Part shown: positions 1-10,054 of the stretch, piece by piece
How positions within the stretch are numbered: the stretch's first letter is position 1
Layout: the number at the start of each line of letters is the position of its first letter
Assembly (NCBI GenBank): GCA_019752975.1
Contig: JAIELM010000044.1
Coordinates: 1-11,333 of the forward strand
Direction: 5' to 3'
DNA: 11,333 bases
Source: Undibacterium sp.
Lineage (GTDB): Bacteria; Pseudomonadota; Gammaproteobacteria; Burkholderiales; Burkholderiaceae_D
Made by a program: the position numbers and the translations under genes
The notes under the pieces: generated by a model
What the model was told of the DNA's origin: nothing
Databases searched by the model: none
The model's input: the letters and a program-made list of their open reading frames with translations, nothing else

Positions 1-13
1 CATACATTACCTC
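1..13 (-). promoter_or_regulatory. Possible ribosome binding site and start codon of the next downstream gene
   Basis: Read on the minus strand, a GAGG (positions 13-10) is followed after six bases by an ATG (positions 3-1) at the very edge of the window. The spacing is right for a translation start. In Burkholderiales the rpoC gene is often followed, directly or after another gene, by rpsL-rpsG-fusA-tuf, so a gene on the same strand would be expected. No codon beyond the ATG is visible, so its identity cannot be stated. I see no convincing promoter in the AT-rich stretch 14-74. Confidence 0.35.
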
Positions 14-74
14 AATTTTAATAAATTGCTTGATTTATTCATTAGCATATTGTTGTTTTTATGTTGCGGGAAAT

Positions 75-117
75 AAAAAAACAGCATCGAAGCGAACACT
101 TCGATGCTGTTTTTTTT
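75..117 (-). terminator. Intrinsic terminator after rpoC, bidirectional in form
   Basis: A perfect 12-bp stem (81-92 with 99-110) encloses a 6-nt loop. On the minus strand the stem is followed by six T residues (80-75), and on the plus strand by seven (111-117), so A-T pairs can extend the stem on either strand. It starts 21 nt after the rpoC stop codon and most likely ends the rplJ-rplL-rpoB-rpoC transcript. The symmetry means it could also stop a transcript coming from the left on the plus strand, though no such gene is visible. Confidence 0.92.
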
Positions 118-131
118 ACGCCGCAGAAAAA

Positions 132-3100
132 TTACTCTGCGTCTACATTACCAATCACTTCGTCAGCTACCACGGGTACCGGAGAGAAAATTTCCTTCTC
201 GGCGGCTAACAATGCGGCTCTGTCTTCTGCCTCTGAACCCTCTTTGGCCTTGCGAGCGCGATGGTAGGCTAGACCTGTTCCGGCTGGAATCAAACGACCA
301 ACGATGACGTTTTCTTTCAAACCGCGCAGGGTATCTTTCTTACCCATGATCGCGGCTTCTGTGAGAACACGAGTGGTCTCTTGGAAGGACGCTGCGGAAA
401 TGAAAGAATCCGTCGACAAAGAAGCTTTGGTAATACCAAGCAAAATATTTTCGTAAGTAGCTGGAATACCGTTCTCTTTGGTGACACGGTCATTGACGCC
501 CAACAGATCAGAACGCTCAACTTGTTCGCCCATGATGTAGGCGGTGTCGCCTGGTTGAGTCACGACGACGCGACGCAACATTTGACGCACAATCACTTCA
601 ATATGCTTATCATTGATCTTAACACCTTGTAAGCGATACACGTCTTGAACTTCATCCACGATGTAACGTGCCAAGGCTTCGATACCCAACAGACGCAAGA
701 TGTCTTGTGGATCGGCTGGGCCGTCAACAATCATTTCACCTTTGTTGACTACTTGACCGTCATGCACTAGGACTTGCTTATCTTTGGTAATTAAGAATTC
801 GTGCTTTTGACCGTCCATGTCGGTGATTTCTAGACGTTGCTTACCTTTGGTCTCTTTACCAAACGCCACCGTTCCAGTTACTTCCGCCAACATACCTGCA
901 TCTTTTGGTGAGCGGGCTTCAAACAATTCGGCAACACGTGGGAGACCACCGGTAATATCACGAGTTTTTTGTGACTCAGTTGGAATACGCGCCAATACTT
1001 CACCGACATGTACTTGTTGGCCGTCTTTTACCGTAATCAAAGCGCCGACTTGGAAACCAATCGTTACGGCATGCTCGGTGCCAGAGATTTTAACCTCTTC
1101 ACCTACCTCATTTAATAACTTAACTTGTGGACGTAACACTTTACCAGCAGCAGATCCACGACGTTTCGCATCGATCACCACCAAGGTAGAGAGACCGGTA
1201 ACATCATCGACTTGACGTGCTGCCGTAACACCCTCTTCCACGTTTTCAAACTTCACTTTACCGGTGTATTCGGTAATGATAGGACGGGTCAATGGATCCC
1301 ATGTCGCTAAGTTAGTACCAGCTTTAATCAATAGGCCATCTTTAACGATCAAAGTAGCGCCGTATGGCACTTTATGACGTTCACGTTCACGACCATGATC
1401 GTCAGTAATCAAAACTTCACCAGAACGTGAAATCACGATTTGATCGCCTTTACCGTTCGTGACATAACGCATAGTGGCCGTAAAGCGGATGGTACCGTTG
1501 GATTTCGCTTCCACTGAAGAAGCGATCGCTGCACGAGATGCGGCACCACCAATGTGGAAGGTACGCATCGTCAACTGTGTCCCTGGTTCACCAATCGATT
1601 GCGCAGCGATAACGCCGACAGCCTCACCCGCATTGACCATGGAACCACGACCAAGATCACGGCCATAGCACATCGCGCATAAACCGTAACGCGTATCACA
1701 AGTTAATGGCGTACGTACTTTGACTTCATCGATGCCTAGGGCTTCGATTTCTTCAACCATAGCTTCATCCAGCAATGAGCCTGCGTCGTACAAATTGGCT
1801 AGCGTCTCTGGATTGATGATGTCGTTAGCAGTAACGCGTCCGAGGATCAAATCACGCAACGGCACATTAACTTCGCCGCCTTCAACGATGGCTTTCATGG
1901 AAGCGCCATTGGCTGTTCCACAATCGTCTTCAATGACCACTAAATCTTGAGTAACGTCAACCAAGCGACGTGTCAAGTAACCGGAGTTCGCGGTTTTTAA
2001 CGCCGTATCGGCTAGACCTTTACGTGCACCGTGAGTAGAAATAAAGTATTGAAGAACGTTCAAACCTTCACGGAAGTTCGCTGTAATTGGCGTCTCGATA
2101 ATTGAGCCGTCTGGTTTTGCCATCAAGCCGCGCATACCTGCTAACTGACGAATCTGGGCTGCAGAACCACGCGCACCAGAGTCGGCCATCATATAAATGG
2201 CATTGAAGGATTCTTGCGTGCCGACAGTGCCATCGCGACGAGTAACCGCTTCCACTTTAAGCTGTTCCATCATGGCCTTACCGACTTCATCACCGGTCTT
2301 GCCCCAGATATCGACAACCTTGTTGTAACGCTCGCCAGCAGTAACCAAACCAGAAGCATATTGCTGTTCGATTTGTTTTACTTCATGTTCAGCAGCGGCC
2401 AACAAAGTGACTTTTTGCGGTGGTACCAACATGTCGTCGATACAGATAGAAATACCTGCACGAGTCGCCAAGCGGAAACCCATTTGCATCAATTGATCCG
2501 CAAATACGACAGTGGCACGTAGGCCGCACTTACGGAATGAGGTATCGATGAGTTTAGAAATTTCTTTCTTTTTCAACGGGCGATTCAATACACTAAATGG
2601 CAAACCTTTAGGCAAAATTTCAGACAAAATCGCGCGACCCACTGTGGTCTCATAACGCTTCACTGTCTTAACGAATTCGCCTGTTTCTTTATCCTTCGGG
2701 TACTCGGTGATACGCACAGTAACGCGCGTTGCGAGTTCAACTTCTTTATTGTCCCAAGCACGGATCGCTTCAGAAACGTCAGGGAAAAGCATACCTTCGT
2801 TCTTGCCATTAATGGCTTCGCGTGAAGCGTAGTACAGACCCAAAACGATATCTTGAGAAGGCACAATCGATGGTTCACCATTGGATGGGAACAAAATGTT
2901 GTTGGAGGCAAGCATCAAGGTGCGTGCTTCCATTTGTGCTTCAATAGACAAAGGAACGTGCACCGCCATTTGATCGCCGTCAAAGTCGGCGTTGAATGCG
3001 GCACAGACCAGCGGGTGCAATTGAATCGCTTTACCTTCGATCAAAACTGGTTCAAACGCTTGAATACCGAGTCTGTGCAAAGTTGGTGCACGGTTCAACA

Positions 3101-4364
3101 TAATCGGATGTTCGCGAATCACTTCTTCAAGAATATCCCATACTACTGGCTCTTGAATCTCAACCAGTTTCTTCGCTGCTTTGATCGTTGTCGCTAAACC
3201 CATCAATTCCAATTTATTGAAAATGAATGGTTTGAACAATTCCAAAGCCATCAATTTCGGCAAACCGCATTGATGCAATTTCAGTTGTGGACCAACCACG
3301 ATAACCGAACGACCAGAGTAATCGACGCGCTTACCCAACAAGTTTTGACGGAAACGACCGCCCTTACCTTTGATCATTTCAGCGAGGGATTTCAATGGGC
3401 GCTTGTTCGCGCCTGTCATGGCTTTACCGCGACGACCATTATCTAACAGTGAATCGACCGCTTCTTGCAACATACGTTTTTCGTTACGCGTAATAATTTC
3501 TGGAGCGCGCAATTCCATCAAACGCTTCAAACGGTTATTACGGTTAATCACGCGACGATACAAATCGTTCAAATCTGATGTAGCGAAACGACCACCATCC
3601 AAAGGAACCAACGGACGCAATTCTGGCGGCAATACCGGCAAAACTTCCATGATCATCCAATCGGGCTTAATGCCTGAGCGTTGGAACGCTTCTAAGACTT
3701 TAAGACGCTTGGAATATTTCTTGATCTTGGCTTCTGATTTGGATTCTTTGAGTTCAGTACGTAAAGTCTCTGCATCACGGTCGATATCAATTGAACGCAA
3801 GAGTTCACGGATACCCTCTGCACCCATGAATGCGGTGAATTCATCGCCATGTTCTTCATACTTAGCAGCATAATCATCTTCCGACATGATCTGGCATTTT
3901 TTCAGCGGAGTCATGCCTGGATCGGTAACGACATAGGCTTCAAAATACAAGACGCGTTCGATATCCCTTAGGGTCATGTCGAGCACCATACCGAGACGGG
4001 ATGGGAGCGATTTCAGAAACCAAATATGAGCTGTAGGAGAAGCCAATTCGATGTGACCCATGCGCTCACGACGCACTTTAGCTAAAGTGACTTCAACGCC
4101 GCATTTTTCGCAGATCACACCGCGATGCTTTAATCGTTTGTACTTACCGCATAGACATTCGTAATCTTTGATTGGGCCAAAAATTTTTGCGCAGAACAGA
4201 CCATCACGTTCTGGCTTAAAAGTACGGTAGTTGATGGTTTCCGGCTTTTTAACTTCGCCGTAGGACCATGAACGGATTTTGTCTGGAGACGCGAGACCAA
4301 TTTTGATCGCGTCGAATTGTTCATTGGGCTGAACTTGCTTGAATAGATCGAGCAGGGCTTTCAT
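132..4364 (-). CDS. rpoC: DNA-directed RNA polymerase subunit beta'
   Basis: This is the largest core subunit of RNA polymerase, which carries the catalytic magnesium site. The product is 1410 aa (E. coli 1407). The N-terminal zinc site is C70, C72, C85 and C88. The invariant NADFDGDQ loop puts the catalytic aspartates at D460, D462 and D464. The second zinc site is C815, C889, C896 and C899. The bridge helix lies around residues 730-751 ([11 protein letters not shown]). The trigger loop follows around 913-940, with M933, R934 and H937. A lineage-specific insertion of the proteobacterial type follows the first half of the trigger loop. The ATG start is supported by a GGAGAG sequence about six bases upstream and by the family N-terminus [10 protein letters not shown]. 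The gene is intact, stands 273 nt after rpoB and ends just before a terminator. RpoC pairs with RpoB around the active-site cleft. Confidence 0.99.
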   Translation of the reverse strand: MKALLDLFKQVQPNEQFDAIKIGLASPDKIRSWSYGEVKKPETINYRTFKPERDGLFCAKIFGPIKDYECLCGKYKRLKHRGVICEKCGVEVTLAKVRRERMGHIELASPTAHIWFLKSLPSRLGMVLDMTLRDIERVLYFEAYVVTDPGMTPLKKCQIMSEDDYAAKYEEHGDEFTAFMGAEGIRELLRSIDIDRDAETLRTELKESKSEAKIKKYSKRLKVLEAFQRSGIKPDWMIMEVLPVLPPELRPLVPLDGGRFATSDLNDLYRRVINRNNRLKRLMELRAPEIITRNEKRMLQEAVDSLLDNGRRGKAMTGANKRPLKSLAEMIKGKGGRFRQNLLGKRVDYSGRSVIVVGPQLKLHQCGLPKLMALELFKPFIFNKLELMGLATTIKAAKKLVEIQEPVVWDILEEVIREHPIMLNRAPTLHRLGIQAFEPVLIEGKAIQLHPLVCAAFNADFDGDQMAVHVPLSIEAQMEARTLMLASNNILFPSNGEPSIVPSQDIVLGLYYASREAINGKNEGMLFPDVSEAIRAWDNKEVELATRVTVRITEYPKDKETGEFVKTVKRYETTVGRAILSEILPKGLPFSVLNRPLKKKEISKLIDTSFRKCGLRATVVFADQLMQMGFRLATRAGISICIDDMLVPPQKVTLLAAAEHEVKQIEQQYASGLVTAGERYNKVVDIWGKTGDEVGKAMMEQLKVEAVTRRDGTVGTQESFNAIYMMADSGARGSAAQIRQLAGMRGLMAKPDGSIIETPITANFREGLNVLQYFISTHGARKGLADTALKTANSGYLTRRLVDVTQDLVVIEDDCGTANGASMKAIVEGGEVNVPLRDLILGRVTANDIINPETLANLYDAGSLLDEAMVEEIEALGIDEVKVRTPLTCDTRYGLCAMCYGRDLGRGSMVNAGEAVGVIAAQSIGEPGTQLTMRTFHIGGAASRAAIASSVEAKSNGTIRFTATMRYVTNGKGDQIVISRSGEVLITDDHGRERERHKVPYGATLIVKDGLLIKAGTNLATWDPLTRPIITEYTGKVKFENVEEGVTAARQVDDVTGLSTLVVIDAKRRGSAAGKVLRPQVKLLNEVGEEVKISGTEHAVTIGFQVGALITVKDGQQVHVGEVLARIPTESQKTRDITGGLPRVAELFEARSPKDAGMLAEVTGTVAFGKETKGKQRLEITDMDGQKHEFLITKDKQVLVHDGQVVNKGEMIVDGPADPQDILRLLGIEALARYIVDEVQDVYRLQGVKINDKHIEVIVRQMLRRVVVTQPGDTAYIMGEQVERSDLLGVNDRVTKENGIPATYENILLGITKASLSTDSFISAASFQETTRVLTEAAIMGKKDTLRGLKENVIVGRLIPAGTGLAYHRARKAKEGSEAEDRAALLAAEKEIFSPVPVVADEVIGNVDAE

Positions 4365-4440
4365 GTGTTTCTCTCCAGTGAGGTGCCGCTTGGTGTCGCT
4401 AGCAATACTTTGTCTAACCCTGTTCGCATGGGCGGGAGAG

Positions 4441-4459
4441 CCTAGTCGCTTGACTTAGG
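4441..4459 (-). other. Small imperfect hairpin in the rpoB-rpoC spacer
   Basis: Positions 4441-4447 can pair with 4452-4459 (seven pairs with one bulged base) around a 4-nt loop. No T-run follows on either strand. It lies about 80 nt upstream of the rpoC start codon. It may be a minor mRNA structure, or chance. Confidence 0.25.
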
Positions 4460-4515
4460 TTCCGCACATACCGGGAACAAAATTCTGTTTTGCGTACCAC
4501 CATTTTAATGAGCAA

Positions 4516-4536
4516 CGCCCGAAACGAATTCGGGCG
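4516..4536 (-). other. GC-rich hairpin in the rpoB-rpoC spacer
   Basis: A perfect 8-bp stem (4516-4523 with 4529-4536) encloses a 5-nt loop. On the minus strand it is followed by mixed sequence with no T-run, so it does not look like an intrinsic terminator. A stable stem in the long rpoB-rpoC spacer could protect mRNA ends or mark a processing site. That role is inference only. Confidence 0.5.
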
Positions 4537-4563
4537 ATGGCTTACTACTAAATTATTTTTTCA

Positions 4564-4630
4564 TGTAGGGCGCTTGCAGGCCACCTGATTCAAGCAAGAC
4601 GTTGGCGGCGCGGGTTGCACCCGCCCTACA
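4564..4630. repeat. 67-bp inverted-repeat element, probable miniature dispersed repeat
   Basis: The element begins with TGTAGGGCG (4564-4572) and ends with its exact reverse complement CGCCCTACA (4622-4630). Inside are a 6-bp hairpin (4610-4615 with 4619-4624, overlapping the right end) and a short CTTGC/GCAAG pairing (4573-4577 with 4594-4598), so it can fold as a branched structure. It is flanked by similar 11-nt stretches (4553-4563 and 4631-4641, 9 of 11 identical) that might be an imperfect target duplication, although they are low-complexity. Its right end lies 7 nt from the rpoB stop codon. It is GC-rich next to AT-rich flanks and codes for nothing. GTAGGGCGGGT...ACCCGCC-like ends are, from memory, common in proteobacterial intergenic repeats. 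No other copy is present in this window. Confidence 0.65.
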
Positions 4631-4637
4631 TTATTTC

Positions 4638-7600
4638 TTAATTGCGTTCTAGATCAATATCGATACCCAGCGAACGAATTTCTTTCACCAAGACGTTAAA
4701 CGATTCAGGCATACCTGCGTCGATCACGTGATCACCTTTGACCAGATTTTCGTACACTTTAGTACGGCCATTCACGTCATCGGATTTGACTGTCAACATC
4801 TCTTGCAAGACATAAGACGCGCCATACGCTTCGAGTGCCCAAACCTCCATCTCACCAAAACGCTGACCACCAAATTGCGCTTTACCGCCCAATGGTTGTT
4901 GTGTAACTAGTGAGTACGGTCCAGTAGAACGAGCATGCATCTTGTCATCAACCAAATGGTGCAACTTCAAGACGTGCATGTAACCGACTGTGACGTTACG
5001 CTCAAAGGCTTCACCAGTGCGACCATCGTACAAGGTCACTTGGTTCTTCGATGGCGTCATGCCTAGTTGTTTTGCGATATGGTCTGGGTAGGCCAAATCT
5101 AACATGCGACGAATTTCGCTCTCATGCGCACCGTCAAATACTGGGGTGGCAAACGGGACGCCGTTTTTCAGATTCGCGGTGAGTTCCAAAATCTCCGCGT
5201 CACTTAATCCATCGATGTCTTCGTTCTTACCTGATTCGTTGTAGATTTGTTTTAAGAAGCCACGAATTTCTTCGATCTTTGTTTTTGCTTTGAGCATTTC
5301 GCCTATACGTAAACCCAAGCCTTTAGCTGCCCAACCCAAATGCACTTCCAAAACCTGTCCCACGTTCATCCGTGACGGAACGCCCAAGGGATTCAAGACG
5401 ATGTCAGCCGGTGTACCGTCGGCCATGTAAGGCATATCTTCGACCGGAACGATACGTGAAACCACACCTTTGTTACCGTGACGTCCAGCCATTTTGTCAC
5501 CTGGTTGCAAGCGACGTTTTACAGCCAAGTATACCTTGACCATTTTTTGTACGCCTGGTGGCAATTCATCGCCCTGAGTCAACTTAGTACGTTTTTCTTC
5601 AAATGCTAAATCGAACTGATGACGTTTTTCAGCGATAGAATCTTTGATCGCTTCGACTGAACGTGCAGTATCTTCATCTTCCGGGCGAATATCGAACCAG
5701 TGATATTTATCCACTTGGCTTAAATATTCTTGCGTGATCTTGCTGCCCTTAGCTAATTTAGCCGGGCCACCATTAGCGACCTTACCGACCAACATACGGG
5801 CTAAACGCTCAAAGGCATCGCCTTCAACAATACGCAACTGATCGTTCAAATCTAGGCGATAGCGCTTTAATTCGTCATCGATAATTTGCTGAGCACGTTT
5901 ATCACGTTGTATGCCTTCACGTGTAAACACTTGTACGTCAATGACGGTTCCTACCATGCCGGATGGCACGCGCAGAGACGTGTCTTTAACGTCTGAAGCT
6001 TTTTCACCAAAGATGGCGCGTAGTAGTTTTTCTTCTGGTGTTAATTGCGTTTCGCCTTTTGGCGTTACCTTACCAACTAATGTATCCCCAGCAGTCACTT
6101 CAGCACCGATATAGACGATACCGGATTCATCCAAACGAGCTAATTGATTTTCAGCGAGATTGGAGATATCACGAGTGATTTCTTCTGCGCCTAACTTAGT
6201 ATCACGGGCAACTGCGGAGAGTTCTTCAATATGAATAGAAGTGTAGCGATCATCAGCCACCACTTTTTCAGAGATCAAGATCGAATCTTCGAAGTTATAA
6301 CCATTCCAAGGCATAAACGCGATCAACATGTTTTGACCTAGTGCTAATTCGCCTAAGTCAGTTGACGCGCCGTCGGCCAATACGTCGCCTTTAGCAACCA
6401 CATCACCGATTTTCACGATAGGACGTTGATTGATGTTAGTGTTTTGATTGGAACGTGTGTACTTAATCAAGTTATAGATATCCACACCAACTTCACCAGC
6501 TAAAGCTTCTGCATCGTTGACACGAATAACGATACGACCGGCGTCAATATAATCGACTTTACCGCCACGCAATGCTTGTACTGTCGTGCCAGAATCGACC
6601 GCTACTGTGCGCTCAATACCGGTACCAACGAAGGCTTTTTCTGGACGCAAGCAAGGAACTGCCTGACGTTGCATGTTGGCACCCATCAACGCACGGTTCG
6701 CATCATCGTGTTCCAAGAACGGAATCAAAGATGCCGCTACCGAGACCACCTGACCAGTGGCCACGTCCATGTACTGTACGCGCTCTGGTGAGCACAAAAT
6801 AGTTTCACCAGCTTGACGTGAAGAGACCAATTCATCGGACAACATGCCGTCTGCGCTGATAGTCGCATTCGCTTGAGCGATAATGTAACGACCTTCCTCA
6901 ATCGCTGACAAATAATCGATTTGCGTGGTAATTTTACTGTCGACCACTTTACGATACGGTGTTTCTAAGAAGCCGTATTCGTTCAAACGGGCGTACAAAG
7001 CCAAAGAGTTGATCAAACCAATGTTTGGTCCCTCTGGCGTTTCGATCGGGCACACACGACCGTAGTGAGTAGGATGAACGTCACGTACCTCAAAGCCAGC
7101 GCGTTCGCGAGTCAAACCACCAGGTCCCAAGGCGGAGATACGACGTTTATGCGTAATCTCAGACAAAGGATTGGTTTGATCCATAAACTGAGACAATTGC
7201 GAAGAACCGAAGAACTCACGAATCGCCGCAGAAATCGGCTTGGAATTGATCAAATCATGCGGCATTAAATTATCCGCTTCGGCTTGACCGAGGCGTTCTT
7301 TCACGGCACGTTCTACACGCACTAAACCAGCACGGAATTGATTCTCAGCCAATTCTCCGACGCAACGTACACGACGATTACCTAAGTGATCGATATCATC
7401 GACTTCGCCACGACCATTGCGCAACTCTACCAAGATTTTAATGACCGCTAATACATCGTCATCCGACAAAGTCATATCGCCAGTCAATTCATCACGACCG
7501 ATACGACGGTTAAATTTCATACGACCAACAGCAGAGAGATCATAACGATCTTCGTTGTAGAACAGACCGTTAAACAAGGCTTCTACAGAATCTTCAGTTG

Positions 7601-8744
7601 GCGGTTCGCCAGGACGCATCATGCGGTAAATGGCGACACGTGCCGCCATTTGATCAGCGGTCTCGTCAGCGCGCAAAGTTTGAGAAATGTAAGCACCTTG
7701 ATCTAGATCATTGGTGTACAAAGTCTGCAGATCAGTAACGCTCGCTTCACGCAAACGAGCCAGCAATTCTTCGGTCAATTCATCATTCGCATTAGCAACG
7801 ATTTCGCCTGTATCGGCATCGACGATATTTTTCGCCAAAACGCGTCCGAGCAAATAGTCCTCAGGCACAGAAATCGCTTTAACGCCAGAGGCTTCGATTT
7901 CACGAACATGTTTAGAATTGATACGCTTGTCTTTCGCGACGATCAATTTGCCTGCTTTGTCTGAGATATCAAAACGCGCCACTTCGCCGCGCAAACGCTC
8001 GGCGACAAATTCCATCTCAGCACCATCGCTGTGCAAGATAAAATTATCGAAGACGAAGAAGTTTGACAAAATCTGCTCATTGCTCATGCCAATAGCACGA
8101 AGCAAGATCGTCACAGGCATCTTACGACGACGATCGATACGGAAGAACAAAATGTCTTTCGGATCAAATTCAAAATCCAACCATGAACCACGGTAAGGAA
8201 TGATCCTAGCGGAAAACAAGAGTTTACCGGAAGAATGGGTCTTGCCGCGATCATGTTCGAAGAACACACCAGGAGAGCGGTGTAACTGAGAAACGATCAC
8301 GCGCTCAGTACCATTAATCACGAAAGAACCGGTGTTGGTCATGAGCGGCAATTCGCCCATGTACACTTCTTGCTCTTTCATTTCTTTGACAACCGGCTTG
8401 GTTGGGGATTCTTTATCAAGAATAACCAAACGCACCTTAGCCCGCAAAGGTGAAGCAAAAGTAAGGCCGCGCAATTGACATTCCTTGACATCAAATGCAG
8501 GATCGCCTAAAACGTAGGACAAGAATTCTAAACGAGCAAACCCGTTATGCGACACAATCGGAAATATGGACGTGAAGGCAGACTGCAAGCCCTCGTTTTT
8601 ACGAACTGACGGTGCTTTGTCTTGCTGTAAAAAGCCCAGATAAGATTCGAGCTGGGTCGCCAGCAGGAAAGGAACGTTGTGAACGTTAGCGCGTTTCGCG
8701 AAAGATTTACGAATGCGCTTCTTCTCAGTAAATGAGTAGTGCAT
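4638..8744 (-). CDS. rpoB: DNA-directed RNA polymerase subunit beta
   Basis: This is the second large core subunit of RNA polymerase. It forms the upper jaw of the cleft and contributes residues around the active site. The product is 1368 aa, the usual betaproteobacterial length. The rifampicin-binding segment is near 513-540 ([11 protein letters not shown] through KRRISALG), with Q519, D522, H532, R535 and S537 all in the susceptible form. NFED places E819 and D820, and [12 protein letters not shown] places K1084 and K1092 by the active site. The C-terminal region that contacts beta' ([20 protein letters not shown]) is complete. I chose the ATG at 8744 because the family N-terminus is [10 protein letters not shown] and GGAG sits five bases upstream. 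An in-frame TTG at 8783 would add 13 residues without family support. It follows rplL after a 350-nt structured gap and is presumably cotranscribed with rpoC. Confidence 0.99.
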   Translation of the reverse strand: MHYSFTEKKRIRKSFAKRANVHNVPFLLATQLESYLGFLQQDKAPSVRKNEGLQSAFTSIFPIVSHNGFARLEFLSYVLGDPAFDVKECQLRGLTFASPLRAKVRLVILDKESPTKPVVKEMKEQEVYMGELPLMTNTGSFVINGTERVIVSQLHRSPGVFFEHDRGKTHSSGKLLFSARIIPYRGSWLDFEFDPKDILFFRIDRRRKMPVTILLRAIGMSNEQILSNFFVFDNFILHSDGAEMEFVAERLRGEVARFDISDKAGKLIVAKDKRINSKHVREIEASGVKAISVPEDYLLGRVLAKNIVDADTGEIVANANDELTEELLARLREASVTDLQTLYTNDLDQGAYISQTLRADETADQMAARVAIYRMMRPGEPPTEDSVEALFNGLFYNEDRYDLSAVGRMKFNRRIGRDELTGDMTLSDDDVLAVIKILVELRNGRGEVDDIDHLGNRRVRCVGELAENQFRAGLVRVERAVKERLGQAEADNLMPHDLINSKPISAAIREFFGSSQLSQFMDQTNPLSEITHKRRISALGPGGLTRERAGFEVRDVHPTHYGRVCPIETPEGPNIGLINSLALYARLNEYGFLETPYRKVVDSKITTQIDYLSAIEEGRYIIAQANATISADGMLSDELVSSRQAGETILCSPERVQYMDVATGQVVSVAASLIPFLEHDDANRALMGANMQRQAVPCLRPEKAFVGTGIERTVAVDSGTTVQALRGGKVDYIDAGRIVIRVNDAEALAGEVGVDIYNLIKYTRSNQNTNINQRPIVKIGDVVAKGDVLADGASTDLGELALGQNMLIAFMPWNGYNFEDSILISEKVVADDRYTSIHIEELSAVARDTKLGAEEITRDISNLAENQLARLDESGIVYIGAEVTAGDTLVGKVTPKGETQLTPEEKLLRAIFGEKASDVKDTSLRVPSGMVGTVIDVQVFTREGIQRDKRAQQIIDDELKRYRLDLNDQLRIVEGDAFERLARMLVGKVANGGPAKLAKGSKITQEYLSQVDKYHWFDIRPEDEDTARSVEAIKDSIAEKRHQFDLAFEEKRTKLTQGDELPPGVQKMVKVYLAVKRRLQPGDKMAGRHGNKGVVSRIVPVEDMPYMADGTPADIVLNPLGVPSRMNVGQVLEVHLGWAAKGLGLRIGEMLKAKTKIEEIRGFLKQIYNESGKNEDIDGLSDAEILELTANLKNGVPFATPVFDGAHESEIRRMLDLAYPDHIAKQLGMTPSKNQVTLYDGRTGEAFERNVTVGYMHVLKLHHLVDDKMHARSTGPYSLVTQQPLGGKAQFGGQRFGEMEVWALEAYGASYVLQEMLTVKSDDVNGRTKVYENLVKGDHVIDAGMPESFNVLVKEIRSLGIDIDLERN

Positions 8745-8867
8745 GGACACTCCGTTAGTGACAAGGAAGGAAGGAGAATTCAAACTTTTTCATGAAATCA
8801 AAAAAATTCCACGAAAAAATCTCAATTCTCAACCCTCGCCTTTTGGGTTTGGCTGACGAATAAAATA

Positions 8868-8946
8868 CTTAATTTTTACGGAGCTCATTACGAAATTCGT
8901 TTAGTATGCCGCTGTTAAGTGGCAATTAAACACCGTAAAAATTAAG
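8868..8946 (-). promoter_or_regulatory. Perfect 14-bp inverted repeat folding the rpoB leader
   Basis: Positions 8868-8881 are the exact reverse complement of 8933-8946, separated by 51 nt. Within the loop, 8899-8904 can pair with 8926-8931, and 8907-8912 with 8919-8924, counting G-U pairs, giving an inner hairpin. A short ACGAA/TTCGT palindrome (8890-8900) overlaps the edge of that hairpin. On the minus strand the outer stem is followed by a U-rich TATTTTATT. In E. coli the rplL-rpoB spacer carries an RNase III cleavage site and an attenuator. A 14-bp duplex in the same place could serve either purpose here, but the sequence alone does not decide which. Confidence 0.6.
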
Positions 8947-8986
8947 AATTTTTGCTACAAAAATACACTACTAAGCACGACGGAGA

Positions 8987-9022
8987 AGCAAAAGAGGAAC
9001 CCTTTCTTCCAAAAGGATTCCT
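8987..9022 (-). terminator. Candidate attenuator between rplL and rpoB
   Basis: An 11-bp stem (8995-9005 with 9012-9022) has a 6-nt loop. One position is a C/A mismatch when read on the plus strand, but it becomes a G-U pair in the minus-strand RNA, so the structure favours the operon transcript. It is followed on the minus strand by the pyrimidine-rich CTTTTGCTTC. The interrupted T-run suggests a leaky terminator. That fits partial termination, which in E. coli lowers rpoBC expression relative to rplJL. Confidence 0.5.
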
Positions 9023-9034
9023 ATTTTTGACTCT

Positions 9035-9066
9035 GGGGACATTTTGAAAAACTTCCAAAACTCCCC
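9035..9066 (-). other. Hairpin in the rplL-rpoB spacer
   Basis: GGGGA (9035-9039) pairs with TCCCC (9062-9066), and TTTTG (9042-9046) with CAAAA (9056-9060), separated by a small asymmetric internal loop. There is no T-run after it on the minus strand. It is one of several stems that line up after rplL and may belong to the same attenuation or processing region. Confidence 0.4.
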
Positions 9067-9070
9067 ACAC

Positions 9071-9092
9071 AAAAAAATCGCAAGATTTTTTT
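9071..9092 (-). terminator. AT-rich stem with T-run directly after the rplL stop
   Basis: A 9-bp stem (9071-9079 with 9084-9092), mostly A-T, has a 4-nt loop and begins two bases after the rplL stop codon. On the minus strand the descending arm ends in seven T residues. The low GC content makes it a weak terminator at best. It could cause pausing or partial termination before rpoB, or protect the 3' end of a processed rplJL message. Confidence 0.35.
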
Positions 9093-9094
9093 GA

Positions 9095-9463
9095 TTATTT
9101 GATGTCAGCTTTCGCGCCAGCTTCTTCCAACTTCTTCTTAGCAGCTTCAGCATCGGCTTTAGTAACCGCTTCTTTAACTGTTTTAGGTGCGCCATCAACT
9201 ACGTCTTTAGCTTCTTTCAAGCCTAGACCAGTCAATTCACGAACTGCTTTAATTACGCCAACTTTATTTGCGCCGACTTCGCTCAAAATAACGTTGAATT
9301 CAGTTTGCTCTTCAACTGCAGCAGCTGGACCAGCAGCTGGGCCAGCAGACATCGCAGCAGCGGATACGCCGAATTTTTCTTCGAAAGCTTTTACCAAGTC
9401 GTTCAAGTCCATTACAGACATCGCGCCTACGGCTTCGAGGATATCGTCTTTACTTAGTGCCAT
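9095..9463 (-). CDS. rplL: 50S ribosomal protein L7/L12
   Basis: L7/L12 forms the flexible stalk of the 50S subunit, binding L10 as dimers and recruiting and stimulating the translation GTPases. The product is 122 aa, the usual size. Residues 1-33 are the helical dimerisation domain that docks on L10. Residues 35-50 are an Ala/Gly/Pro-rich hinge ([16 protein letters not shown]). Residues 52-122 are the factor-binding domain with the family core [20 protein letters not shown]. The ATG at 9463 fits the family start MALSKDDI and has GGAG six bases upstream. An in-frame TTG at 9475 overlaps that ribosome binding site and is unlikely to be used. It follows rplJ by 51 nt with no visible terminator between them, which fits cotranscription and coordinated synthesis of the stalk proteins. 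Confidence 0.98.
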   Translation of the reverse strand: MALSKDDILEAVGAMSVMDLNDLVKAFEEKFGVSAAAMSAGPAAGPAAAVEEQTEFNVILSEVGANKVGVIKAVRELTGLGLKEAKDVVDGAPKTVKEAVTKADAEAAKKKLEEAGAKADIK

Positions 9464-9514
9464 TTGAAACTCCAATTTTTTAAATTACATTTGATTCGGT
9501 ATTTGACGTAAAAC

Positions 9515-10054
9515 TTATTCTGCTGCAACTGCGTCGGTAACTTCGGCTACCTCGGCAGCTGGAGAACCAGCTTCTTGCTTTGCTGCGAGTGCTGCCAGAG
9601 CGCGTGCGAATGCAGATACAGGAGCCTGCATCATACCCAACACTTGCGCCAACAATACTTCACGGCTAGGAATGCTCGCCAATGCAACTACGCCAGCTTT
9701 GTCCAAAGACTTGCCTGCATAATTACCTGCTTTAACGACTAGTTTGTCATTACCTTTTGCGAAGTCTTGTACGACTTTTGCAGCAGCAACAGCATCCTCA
9801 GAGATCGCATAGATCAATGGGCCAGTCATTTCGTCAGCTAAGCTTGCGAAAACAGTTCCCTCAACGGCACGACGTGCGAGTGTGTTTTTCAACACACGCA
9901 TGTATACACCTTGAGCACGTGCGGATGCACGTAATTGCGTCAAATGACCGACCTGGATGCCACGGTATTCGGCCACAACGATAGTCTGTGCTTTTGCTAC
10001 TTTTGCAGAGACTTCAGCGACTACAGCCTTTTTGTCATTCAGATTGAGACTCAC
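9515..10054 (-). CDS. rplJ: 50S ribosomal protein L10
   Basis: L10 anchors the L7/L12 stalk to 23S rRNA near L11. In E. coli the L10-L7/L12 complex also represses its own mRNA. The product is 179 aa. The N-terminal RNA-binding domain (about 1-130) carries the conserved stretch [19 protein letters not shown] at about residues 48-66. The C-terminal alpha-helical tail (about 130-179) binds L7/L12 dimers and ends in an Ala/Glu-rich segment. I chose the GTG at 10054 because the family starts MSLNLNDK and a full GGAGG lies six bases upstream. The reading frame continues another 31 codons upstream, but that extension ([17 protein letters not shown]) is not L10-like and crosses the leader. The rare start codon and the upstream hairpins suggest controlled initiation. 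Confidence 0.96.
   Translation of the reverse strand: MSLNLNDKKAVVAEVSAKVAKAQTIVVAEYRGIQVGHLTQLRASARAQGVYMRVLKNTLARRAVEGTVFASLADEMTGPLIYAISEDAVAAAKVVQDFAKGNDKLVVKAGNYAGKSLDKAGVVALASIPSREVLLAQVLGMMQAPVSAFARALAALAAKQEAGSPAAEVAEVTDAVAAE

Noticed and set aside
817..1215. Long plus-strand frames antisense to rpoC, and similar ones in rpoB and rplL
   Set aside because: They mirror the codon structure of strongly conserved genes on the other strand and have no family features of their own.
4508..4588. Plus-strand frame of about 26 codons in the rpoB-rpoC spacer
   Set aside because: It is short, has no ribosome binding site, runs through a hairpin and into the inverted-repeat element, and resembles nothing known to me.
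6900..7260. Possible rifampicin-resistance changes in rpoB
   Set aside because: The key positions equivalent to E. coli Q513, D516, H526, R529 and S531 are all in the susceptible form. The N-to-T difference in the MDQTNP stretch looks like lineage variation.
8745..8783. In-frame TTG upstream of rpoB that would add 13 residues
   Set aside because: The added residues do not match the RpoB family, the codon has no good ribosome binding site, and the ATG at 8744 has GGAG at proper spacing.
8755..8793. A 12-codon reading frame just ahead of rpoB, ending 10 nt before its start
   Set aside because: It has no ribosome binding site at usable spacing and no recognisable leader-peptide pattern such as repeated regulatory codons.
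9464..9475. TTG start giving rplL four extra residues
   Set aside because: The TTG overlaps the ribosome binding site of the ATG at 9463, and the family protein begins MALSKDD.
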